In this document: positions 1 through 10,202 of the stretch, in pieces
Layout: each line of letters opens with the position of its first letter
Position numbering within the stretch: position 1 is the stretch's first letter
Source of the DNA: WRAU01 sp964277385
GTDB lineage: Bacteria; Pseudomonadota; Alphaproteobacteria; WRAU01; Hepatincolaceae
Assembly: GCA_964277385.1 (NCBI GenBank)
Contig: OZ195520.1
Coordinates: forward strand, 1 to 64,000
Length of the DNA: 64,000 bases
Direction of reading: 5' to 3'
Made by a program: the position numbers and the translations under genes
Notes under the pieces: generated by a model
Told to the model about the DNA's origin: nothing
What the model saw: the letters and a program-made list of their open reading frames with translations, nothing else
Database searches by the model: none

Positions 1-1391
1 TGATAGATGATTCTACGAGCAATAATTTCAATTGGGAAGCATTTTTATACGAGCTTGAAAGCTGTATAGATAAATTATCTTTTGAAAGTTGGATTAAGCC
101 ATTAGGCTTTGTGAAATGTGAGGGCAGTATATTGTATATTTCTGCTCCTTCCAGGTTTATTAAAGATTGGGTTTTGAAGTCTTATAAAACTATCTTTTTA
201 AATGTTTTATCAAAAAAATATTCTAAAATAAAAGATTTAGATATTTTAGTTTCTTCTTTTTCAAATTTATCTGAAGAAGACAATATTTCTTCTGCAAAAG
301 AGATAGGTCAAAGGTTAGAAAAAGTTTTTTCTGATACGGCAACTACCTCAAAATTATCTAGCAGAAATTTAGAAATTCCATTAAATGAAAATTATACTTT
401 TGAAAATTTTGTTGTGGGTAAACCCAATGAGTTTGCTTATAATGCAGCAATGAGGGTAGCAAAAGATCATAATATTCAATTTAATCCATTGTTTTTATAT
501 GGAGGTGTTGGATTAGGTAAAACTCATTTAATGCAATCTATTGCTTGGGAGGTTCAAAAACATTCTTATAGAAAATTTTTATATTTAACAGCTGAAAAAT
601 TTGCTTCATTGTTTATTATGTCTTTAAGAGATAGAGATATATTTTCTTTTAAGGAGCTTTTTAGATCAACAGATGTCCTTATGATTGATGATTTTCAATT
701 TATTAGTGGCAAAGAACAAACTCAAGAAGAATTTTTTCATACTTTTAACTCGCTGATATCTCAAGGGAAACAAATTATTATATCTGCAGATAAACCTCCA
801 TCTCAGTTAGATAGAATAGAAGAAAGAATGATTTCTAGGCTTAATGCAGGTTTATCTATAGATATCCATGCTACCACCTACGAATTAAGAGTTGGAATTT
901 TAGAATCTAAAGCTAAAATTATAGGTGTAAAAATTCCTAGTGATGTTATAGATTTTTTAGCTCATACTATTACTTCAAATGTTAGGGAATTAGAAGGAGC
1001 TTTAAAAAGAGTAATTTCTTATCATCAACTAATGGGAGTATCTATAGATCTTAACATGGCTATGCATGTTTTAGAAGATGTATTAAAGCATAAAAATAAG
1101 TTAATAAATATTGAAACGATACAAAAAAAAGTATCAGAACACTATAATATTAAACTTGTTGATATGAGCTCTCCTAAAAAAGATAAAACTACAGCAACAT
1201 CTCGCCAAATAGCTATGTATATAACAAAAAGATTAACAAGTTCGTCACTACCAGAAATTGGCAGAAAGTTCGGGGGTAGAGATCACACAACAGTGATGTA
1301 TGCTGTGAAAAAAATATCTGATCTTATGATTAAAGACCCAAACTTAGAAAATGAAATAAATCTTTTGATAAAGATAATTCAACAAGGTTAA
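1..1391 (+). CDS. dnaA: Chromosomal replication initiator DnaA (5' edge cut by window)
   Basis: DnaA is the AAA+ protein that binds DnaA boxes and opens the replication origin. The reading frame is open back to base 3 and encodes the typical DnaA N-terminal domain (WEAFLYELE, then FESWIKPL). The first two bases, tg, are in register as the end of an NTG start codon, so the true start is probably the base just before the window, giving about 463 residues, the usual length. Walker A (GGVGLGKTHL) lies near residue 168, Walker B (VLMIDDFQFI) near 226, and the DnaA-box-binding signature (GGRDHTTVMYAV) near 425. The GTG at 111 is an internal codon, because starting there would delete domain I. dnaN follows after about 200 bases. 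Confidence 0.97.
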   Translation, partial: IDDSTSNNFNWEAFLYELESCIDKLSFESWIKPLGFVKCEGSILYISAPSRFIKDWVLKSYKTIFLNVLSKKYSKIKDLDILVSSFSNLSEEDNISSAKEIGQRLEKVFSDTATTSKLSSRNLEIPLNENYTFENFVVGKPNEFAYNAAMRVAKDHNIQFNPLFLYGGVGLGKTHLMQSIAWEVQKHSYRKFLYLTAEKFASLFIMSLRDRDIFSFKELFRSTDVLMIDDFQFISGKEQTQEEFFHTFNSLISQGKQIIISADKPPSQLDRIEERMISRLNAGLSIDIHATTYELRVGILESKAKIIGVKIPSDVIDFLAHTITSNVRELEGALKRVISYHQLMGVSIDLNMAMHVLEDVLKHKNKLINIETIQKKVSEHYNIKLVDMSSPKKDKTTATSRQIAMYITKRLTSSSLPEIGRKFGGRDHTTVMYAVKKISDLMIKDPNLENEINLLIKIIQQG

Positions 1392-1519
1392 AAATATATA
1401 GTTTTACATTTAAAAATCAACATATTAAGATATGTATTTATTATTGTTTAGTTTATTCTTATGATAAGCTAAATAGGCTTAACTGCATAAATTATTTTAA
1501 TAAATAAAAATAAAATCAA

Positions 1520-1548
1520 TTGAATTTATAAGGTATCTATAGTAAAAT
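1520..1548 (+). promoter_or_regulatory. Predicted sigma-70 promoter of dnaN
   Basis: TTGAAT at 1520-1525 and TAAAAT at 1543-1548 are separated by 17 bases, about 50 bases before the dnaN start. Prediction from consensus only; in DNA this AT-rich, chance matches are common. Confidence 0.45.
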
Positions 1549-1599
1549 ATAACACTGTTGTAGATTTATTATTACTATTAAAATTTTAAAGAGGAAGAA

Positions 1600-2715
1600 A
1601 TGAAATTTGTAATAAATGTTGGGCAATTACTAAAAACATTAGACAATGTTCAGGGTGTTGTAGACAAAAGAAACATAACTCCAATTCTTTCTAATGTGAG
1701 AATTAGTGCAGAAGAAGATAAGTTAATAATTAATGCTACAGACATGGATTTAGATATAGTAGAAATGCTAGATATCAATGTTGTAGAACAAGGTACAACA
1801 ACAGCACCAGCATTTTTATTATTTGAAACTATCAAAAGGCTCCCAAGCGATGCACAAGTAGAAATCTCACTAGAAGATGATAAGCTAAATATAATTTGTG
1901 GTAAATTTAAAGGAACATTAAGTTGTTTACCAGTTGAAGATTTTCCAATAATTCAAACTAATGATTTACCTAATTTATTAAAAATTGGGAAGTTGGATTT
2001 TAAGCAATTATTAGAAAAAACTAAATTTGCAATATCTATGGATGAAACAAGGTACTATCTAAATGGAGTATATTTGCATACAACTCAAAATCAAGAGGGT
2101 AAACAAGTGTTAAGATCTGTAGCCACAGATGGCCATAGATTAGCCTTAGCTGATGCAATCTTCGATTCTGATGTAAAAATAGAAGAAGGAATTATTATTC
2201 CTAAAAAAGCAGTGGATGAAATTTCTAAAATTATTGATAAAGTAGAAGATAAAGAAATAGAAATATCGTGTAGTTCAAGTAGAATCTGTTTTAAATTTTC
2301 AAAATTAATACTAACTTCTAAGTTAATTGATGGTAATTTCCCTAATTATGACAGAGTAATTCCAAAAGATAATGACAAAATATTAGAAGTAAATAGAAAT
2401 GATTTTATGAATGCAATAGATATTGTTTCTATGTACTCTGATGATAAGCTAAAGTTTGTAAAAATAGACCTTAATGATAATAAAATGCTTCTTAAAGCTC
2501 ATAAAACAGCTGGCGATGCTGAACAAGAAATTGATATTGTTCATCCTATATCAAAAATGACTATATGTTTTAATGCAAAATATATTAAGGATATCTGCAG
2601 TTTAATGAAAACAGAAAATTTAATTATTCATTTATCTTCTGAAAGTGCTCCAGCCCTTGTAAAAAAACAAGGTGTAGCAGAAGAACTTTTTGTAATTATG
2701 CCAATGAGATTATAA
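1600..2715 (+). CDS. dnaN: DNA polymerase III beta subunit (sliding clamp)
   Basis: This is the ring-shaped processivity clamp of DNA polymerase III. The 371-residue product has the normal length of three clamp domains of about 120 residues each. Family sequence is clear throughout, including RNITPILSNVRI near the N-terminus, SVATDGHRLALADA in the middle, DGNFPNYDRVIP in the second half and the typical C-terminal end FVIMPMRL. The start is supported by the purine-rich ribosome site gaggaag just upstream. It follows dnaA and precedes recF, the classic dnaA-dnaN-recF order. Confidence 0.97.
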   Translation: MKFVINVGQLLKTLDNVQGVVDKRNITPILSNVRISAEEDKLIINATDMDLDIVEMLDINVVEQGTTTAPAFLLFETIKRLPSDAQVEISLEDDKLNIICGKFKGTLSCLPVEDFPIIQTNDLPNLLKIGKLDFKQLLEKTKFAISMDETRYYLNGVYLHTTQNQEGKQVLRSVATDGHRLALADAIFDSDVKIEEGIIIPKKAVDEISKIIDKVEDKEIEISCSSSRICFKFSKLILTSKLIDGNFPNYDRVIPKDNDKILEVNRNDFMNAIDIVSMYSDDKLKFVKIDLNDNKMLLKAHKTAGDAEQEIDIVHPISKMTICFNAKYIKDICSLMKTENLIIHLSSESAPALVKKQGVAEELFVIMPMRL

Positions 2716-2752
2716 CCTTAAATTATCTAATGAGATTCAGGTTTTTTCTTTT

Positions 2753-3868
2753 ATGAATAATACGAATATTAATTCATATTTTGTTAGTTTTTTAGTCTTT
2801 AATACTTTTAGAAATTATAAATATTCTTATTTTGACTTCAAAAACTCTTCTCATGTTATATATGGGGGTAATGGGTTAGGAAAAACCAATGTTTTAGAAG
2901 GAATTTCTTTACTTAGTGCTGGTAAAGGTATTAGGTCTTCGTCGCTTGATGAAGTTATTATGAACTCTTATAACTCAGCTGGGATTATGGGTACTATCTC
3001 TTCTAATTTAGGATCTTATGATCTTAATTTAAGTATAGATTTTTCTGAAGATAGTAATTCTTACAAAAAAAAATATTTTTTAGATGGATTTCCATTAAAG
3101 AATAAAGGATTGTTAGACTATTATTTAAGTTGTATTTGGCTAATTCCGCAAATGGATAACTTTTTTTTGCAAGACAATACATCAAAAAGGAAATTTATTG
3201 ACAGATTGATTTTTAATTTTGATAAGTCTCACCTAACAAGATTAAACGAACATGATAAACTCATAAGAGAAAGAAACAAATTGCTATTGAAACAAACATA
3301 TAATGCAAAATGGCTAGATTTGATAGAAGAAAAATTGGTAGAAATTTCTGTAGCATTAGTAGTTTCCAGAATAGATTTTATTAATAAGCTGAATTTTTAT
3401 ACTAAATCTGATAAAAGATATTGTTTAGAATTATCTTTTAAAGGAGAGATAGAGAATTTATTAGAAGAACACATATATTCATTAAAAGTAGAAAATATAT
3501 TAAAAGAAATTTTACAGGAAAACAGGAAAAATGACCTTATAATAGGACAAACAACATTAGGTGCACATAAAAGTAAACTAATATGTAAAATATTGCCTTT
3601 TAATAATTTAGCAGAAAATGCTTCTACAGGAGAACAGAAAATGATGTTAATTAGTATTATTATTTCTTTTGTTAAACTTGTGCAAGAAATAAAAAACATA
3701 AACCCAATTTTATTATTAGATGAAATAAATGTGCATTTAGATAAAAATAATGCTAATTATGTATTAAGTAGTATTTTAGAACTTGGGTCTCAAGTTTTTA
3801 TTACAACAACACATAGAGAAATATATAAAGAATTTGAAAATAATTTCAAATTTTTAGAATTAAATTAA
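2753..3868 (+). CDS. recF: DNA replication and repair protein RecF
   Basis: RecF is an SMC-like ATPase that helps load RecA at gaps through the RecFOR pathway. The 371-residue protein has Walker A (GGNGLGKT) at residues 38-45, the ABC-type signature region (STGEQKMM) near 290 and Walker B (ILLLDE) near 320, followed by a HLD motif, all as in the family. The N-terminus (FNTFRNYKY) matches the usual opening strand. It begins 37 bases after dnaN and is probably cotranscribed with it. Confidence 0.95.
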   Translation: MNNTNINSYFVSFLVFNTFRNYKYSYFDFKNSSHVIYGGNGLGKTNVLEGISLLSAGKGIRSSSLDEVIMNSYNSAGIMGTISSNLGSYDLNLSIDFSEDSNSYKKKYFLDGFPLKNKGLLDYYLSCIWLIPQMDNFFLQDNTSKRKFIDRLIFNFDKSHLTRLNEHDKLIRERNKLLLKQTYNAKWLDLIEEKLVEISVALVVSRIDFINKLNFYTKSDKRYCLELSFKGEIENLLEEHIYSLKVENILKEILQENRKNDLIIGQTTLGAHKSKLICKILPFNNLAENASTGEQKMMLISIIISFVKLVQEIKNINPILLLDEINVHLDKNNANYVLSSILELGSQVFITTTHREIYKEFENNFKFLELN

Positions 3869-4041
3869 TATGATTATATATTAAATAAGTCCAATATTTT
3901 AATTTAAATATAAGGTATTATTCTTATTTCATGTTTGATAAAACTGTAAATATAAAGCTATTTATAGTTTTTTTATTAATACTTGATTTTTTATGTATAT
4001 AATCATCTTAACTAATAATCAATTATACTTTGGAGTAAAAA

Positions 4042-5412
4042 ATGATGGAAGTGACGATTCCAAAAAAAACTAGTAGTGCTAATTTCTATAAGAAGTATTT
4101 TGCTATAGTAATTCCTCTTATAGCACAACAATTCATATATATATCATTAAATTTTATTGATAATGTAATGGTTGGTCAACTAGGAGAAGAAAATATAGCC
4201 GCGGTTGGTTTTGCTAATAAATTATATTTTGTTTATGTTCTTATGCTTTTTGGATGCTTGGGAGGTTGTACAATTTTTATGTCTCAATACTATGGTAGAA
4301 GAGATATGAATAGTTTACGTAAGATTTTTGCAATAGGATTTTTTTTATCTTTGCTTATAGGTATTATCTTTATGGTTTCAACTATGGTATTTGCATCAAA
4401 TTTTATGGATATGTTTTCAAAAGATGCTGTAGTATTGTCAATAGGTACTAACTATTTATTAATTGTAGCTTTTTCTTTTCCTTTTGGAGCTATATCTTTT
4501 GCAATAATGTCTGCTTTAAGAACAATGGGGAAAACGAAACAGGCTCTAATTATAGTTAGTATTGCTACCTTAGTTAGTACATCGCTAAATTATTGTTTAA
4601 TATATGGTAATTTAGGATTTCCAAAATTAGGATCAGAAGGAGCAGCAATATCAACAGTTATAGCAAGACTTATAGAATTTGGATCTTGTATATATTTATT
4701 TGCTAATAGAAAGTACCATTTAAGAACTTCATTAAAAAGATATATTGGATTATCAAAGAAAACAATCAAATCTTTATTAAAAATATCCATTCCTGTATTT
4801 CTTACAGAAACTACATGGGTAATATCAACAACATTGCTTTATGTTGCTTACGGTCAATTAGGAACATTAGCAGGTGCAAGTGTTAATATTGCAGAACTTG
4901 TAATCAACATGGGATCTATAATATTTTTTGGTATAGCTACAGGTGCTAATATTTTGGTTGCACAAACAATAGGGGCTGGTAAGTTAGATCAAGCATTTGA
5001 AATGTCTAAAAAAGTAATAAAAATGGCATTTGTATTATCTTTTTCTGTTAGTGTTATAGCTATTTTAATAAGAAGTCAGATAGTAAAATTATATTCATTA
5101 ACCCCAGAAGCAATAGAAATGACAGATAAAGTTCTGATAGCATTTTCAATTGCTATGTTTTTTAAATTTGTAAATTGGACTGTAATAGTAGGAGTATTAA
5201 GATCAGGAGGAGATACAGCAGTAGCATTCTTTATAGATGTTATTCCAATAGTATTCTTAGCAATACCCCTAGCTTTTTATTGTGCAATGGTTTTAAAATT
5301 AGAAATTCAGTGGGTAGTCTTAATAGCAAATTCAGAAGAAATAATTAAATTTATTGTATCTTTATGGAGATTTAGATCTAAAAAATGGATAAAAAATTTA
5401 ACATCTAATTAA
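4042..5412 (+). CDS. MATE family efflux transporter (NorM-like)
   Basis: This is a multidrug and toxic compound extrusion (MATE) transporter that uses an ion gradient to export cationic or hydrophobic compounds. The 456-residue product has about twelve hydrophobic segments and MATE signatures in the first half (FIDNVMVGQLG and AAVGFANKLYF), with a related second bundle starting near residue 245. Two ATG codons stand in tandem at 4042 and 4045, and either can be the start. A ribosome site (ggag) lies just upstream. The substrate cannot be read from the sequence. It sits between recF and gyrB but has its own leader. Confidence 0.9.
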   Translation: MMEVTIPKKTSSANFYKKYFAIVIPLIAQQFIYISLNFIDNVMVGQLGEENIAAVGFANKLYFVYVLMLFGCLGGCTIFMSQYYGRRDMNSLRKIFAIGFFLSLLIGIIFMVSTMVFASNFMDMFSKDAVVLSIGTNYLLIVAFSFPFGAISFAIMSALRTMGKTKQALIIVSIATLVSTSLNYCLIYGNLGFPKLGSEGAAISTVIARLIEFGSCIYLFANRKYHLRTSLKRYIGLSKKTIKSLLKISIPVFLTETTWVISTTLLYVAYGQLGTLAGASVNIAELVINMGSIIFFGIATGANILVAQTIGAGKLDQAFEMSKKVIKMAFVLSFSVSVIAILIRSQIVKLYSLTPEAIEMTDKVLIAFSIAMFFKFVNWTVIVGVLRSGGDTAVAFFIDVIPIVFLAIPLAFYCAMVLKLEIQWVVLIANSEEIIKFIVSLWRFRSKKWIKNLTSN

Positions 5413-5491
5413 ACAAGCTAGCAAAAATTAATATATTAAGTTATAATTTATGGGTTAAAAAGTAATATAAACAACACTTAAGTGAGTATAA

Positions 5492-8041
<2,550 letters not shown>

Positions 8042-8113
8042 GAAATATGAAAAATGAATTTGATAATTTTTAAACAATGTTAACAAATTTATGTGTTTTA
8101 TTTTAACTATATT

Positions 8114-8695
8114 ATGAGTGTAATTATGTTAATATTTTATATTAAATCTTTTATTATATTCCTATTTTTATTATTTATAGCTTCTTGTAATAATCCTATA
8201 GATACTAAACAAAAAATGATGAAATCTATTCCCAAAAACAAAAAGCAATCCGATACTCAAAAGTTTGGTGCTTGGATTTTTTCTAAAGAGAGTAAACATT
8301 GTTATATTTACTCCTTTCCTGTAAGTTCATATGGTTCTTATTTGGAAAGAAAAATTCATTATTTACAGGTTAATGATAAAAAAGAGTTATCTGTTTTAGG
8401 TGGATTATCTTTTAAAGAAGGATCAAAAGTTAGAATAGATTTAGCTTCATATACTTTCTTTTTAGAAATAGTAGGTAATAATGCTTGGACAAACAATGAT
8501 GACTTTATAATAAGTAAGTTCTTAGATAATAAAGATAGTATTTTCTTTGTTTATAATGAATTTAAAGCAGTAAATGATAAAGATCAATCAGCTGTAGATA
8601 AATATACTCTACAAGGATTTTTAGAAGCATGGGAATATATGACTATAAATTGCAATGTAAGACCTCTTGTTAATCAAAAGCTAGATCAGGGTTAA
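8114..8695 (+). CDS. Putative lipoprotein, IalB-like (invasion-associated locus B family)
   Basis: The product begins with a hydrophobic signal sequence ending in FIASC, a lipobox, so it is probably a lipoprotein with the modified Cys at residue 25 (counted from 8114). The mature part has the spacing of the IalB/DUF1176 family: FGAWIFSKE, a Cys-containing strand (HCYIYSFP), a second conserved strand (RKIHYLQV) and a late Cys (TINCNV). Family function is unclear; IalB was linked to erythrocyte invasion in Bartonella. Start choice is uncertain: GTG 8093, ATG 8114 and ATG 8126 all keep the signal peptide, and none has a clear ribosome site. It follows gyrB by about 70 bases. Confidence 0.6.
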   Translation: MSVIMLIFYIKSFIIFLFLLFIASCNNPIDTKQKMMKSIPKNKKQSDTQKFGAWIFSKESKHCYIYSFPVSSYGSYLERKIHYLQVNDKKELSVLGGLSFKEGSKVRIDLASYTFFLEIVGNNAWTNNDDFIISKFLDNKDSIFFVYNEFKAVNDKDQSAVDKYTLQGFLEAWEYMTINCNVRPLVNQKLDQG

Positions 8696-8721
8696 TTTTT
8701 TCATATCTTATTAATTCTATA

Positions 8722-8753
8722 TTTGTATATAATTAAATGTAATTATATACAAA
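8722..8753. repeat. Perfect 14-bp inverted repeat between convergent genes
   Basis: Arms at 8722-8735 and 8740-8753 are perfectly complementary around a 4-base loop. The hairpin lies just past the stop of the lipoprotein gene and before the convergent lipocalin gene. No T-run follows on either strand, so it may be an RNA 3'-end stabiliser or a protein site and not an ordinary intrinsic terminator. Confidence 0.5.
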
Positions 8754-8790
8754 GGAAGCTGATATTAGCTTTAAACTACCAAAATATTTT

Positions 8791-8812
8791 ACTTAAAATA
8801 GCCTGGTGTGCA
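8791..8812. repeat. Dispersed palindromic element, copy A
   Basis: ACTTAAAATAGCCTGGTGTG and flanks match the reverse complement of the left half of the element at 27316-27346 in 17 of 20 positions. It lies between the convergent lipoprotein and lipocalin genes, 40 bases past the perfect inverted repeat. Confidence 0.35.
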
Positions 8813-8960
8813 ATTATCTAAACAAAAAATTAGAATTATTATTTTTTAACTAAAGAGTTAAAATAGTTTTTAGCGATCATTATATATCAAGACATTTATA
8901 ATGGTTAAACTAATAATTTTATCTTGCAATTGACTTAACAGATAATAAAGAAGATTTTTT

Positions 8961-9545
8961 CTAATTATTACTATCATTTAATAGCTCATTTATTTCTTTA
9001 ATAATTTTAGGCTTTAAATTATTTAAAAATAGTTTATCTGTGTTTAATCCATAAGATTTTGCTAAAACAAGCATATTTTTTGTTTCTTTGTTACTTAAAA
9101 TATTTCTAGATAAAATCCAAAAATGAGATTTATCAGGATTCCCAATAATGCTTAAAGTATAATCATCATTCACATAGAAAATATATAAATTACCATCATA
9201 TAAAGGTTTTAATAAATCTGTAAGCCCACCATATTCAACATATAATGTTCTATTATCTTTATTATTTTCAATTAATGAAGTATTAAAGGATTTCTTTTTA
9301 CGAATATTATTCTTACTAATACAAAGGTTGGTCATTTTTAATTCTTTTTCATTTGTAAATTCGTAATTTACAGCAGAATAATTACAATTTTTTTGAGAAA
9401 AGTTAGAAGGTCTTGCTATTTCTAACCATAAACCAGAGAATTTGTTTAAATCAATAGATTTTTCTATATCAATTTCATTTGCTTTAATTGGAGATATTAA
9501 TATATTAGCTATTATGAATATTAGTAAAAATTTATTTTGCATCAT
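8961..9545 (-). CDS. Secreted lipocalin (Blc-like)
   Basis: This is a bacterial lipocalin, a small beta-barrel that binds lipophilic ligands. The 194-residue protein has an N-terminal signal sequence without a lipobox Cys, so it looks periplasmic and not lipid-anchored as E. coli Blc is. The GxW lipocalin signature is present (KFSGLWLEIARP, residues 35-46), as is the late strand SHFWILSRNI, equivalent to the DYLWILSRTP region of Blc. Its start overlaps the end of lolA by 14 bases, so it is translated as the last gene of an ftsK-lolA-lipocalin operon. The pairing with lolA suggests an envelope lipid role, which is inference. Confidence 0.8.
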   Translation of the reverse strand: MMQNKFLLIFIIANILISPIKANEIDIEKSIDLNKFSGLWLEIARPSNFSQKNCNYSAVNYEFTNEKELKMTNLCISKNNIRKKKSFNTSLIENNKDNRTLYVEYGGLTDLLKPLYDGNLYIFYVNDDYTLSIIGNPDKSHFWILSRNILSNKETKNMLVLAKSYGLNTDKLFLNNLKPKIIKEINELLNDSNN

Positions 9546-10194
9546 TAAATTCTACATCTTTAATTTTTTGAACATTAAAAATAGCTGTATTAGTAATAGG
9601 AAGATTACTAAAAGTAGGATTACTAAGAAATATCTCTGTAGTTATTCCTTTTGCATCTAAAATATCCCATTTAATTATTTGTGCTGTATCAGTAGTTAAA
9701 AATAAGGATATGCTGCCCATAGCAGGTGATTTTTTTGTTACAAAAGTTATTTTTTTATAAACATCATTTATCTCATACTCTGTAATATCAATATCTTTAT
9801 TTAAAAATAAAGATTGATTACTTAATAGATAATAAAATGGTGTAGATTTTAATGGGATAAAAGATTTCTGTTTTAACTTAATATCCTGATAAAGTAAATT
9901 AGAACCAGAAGCAATGAATCTTATAGGTATATTATCGTATTCTACTCTTAATTTTCCTGATTTTTCTAAAACAAACCAACCAGAAGCGGTATTACCTAAA
10001 GAATCTTTTTGAATGAATCTTGATCTTACGGTTTTAAAAGCATTATATTGTTGATCAATCTTTTTAATTTCAGATTTTTGTTGTTCGCTTAAAATAAATT
10101 CATCTTTTTCTTCAGAATATAATGCACTAGCAACATATAAAATAATTACTAATATAACAAGGATTATGTATAATCTGTTCGTTTTAAATTTCAT
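9532..10194 (-). CDS. lolA: Outer-membrane lipoprotein carrier LolA
   Basis: LolA is the periplasmic chaperone that carries lipoproteins from the LolCDE exporter to the outer membrane. The 220-residue product has an N-terminal hydrophobic signal or anchor (residues 8-24) and the LolA barrel sequence: an early FKTVRSRFIQ strand, GWFVLEKSGKLRVEY and the central PFYYLL segment. It starts 8 bases after the ftsK stop, the ftsK-lolA order seen in many proteobacteria. The window encodes several predicted lipoproteins (8114, Pal, 56090, 56673, 58122) that could be its cargo. Confidence 0.88.
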   Translation of the reverse strand: MKFKTNRLYIILVILVIILYVASALYSEEKDEFILSEQQKSEIKKIDQQYNAFKTVRSRFIQKDSLGNTASGWFVLEKSGKLRVEYDNIPIRFIASGSNLLYQDIKLKQKSFIPLKSTPFYYLLSNQSLFLNKDIDITEYEINDVYKKITFVTKKSPAMGSISLFLTTDTAQIIKWDILDAKGITTEIFLSNPTFSNLPITNTAIFNVQKIKDVEFNDAK

Positions 10195-10202
10195 GTTCCA
10201 AT

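Noticed and set aside
1392..1599. Replication origin between dnaA and dnaN
   Set aside because: I see no cluster of TTATCCACA-like DnaA boxes here, and in many alphaproteobacteria the origin is not next to dnaA.
8722..8753. Intrinsic terminator
   Set aside because: The inverted repeat is perfect, but no T-run follows on either strand, so it is listed only as a repeat.
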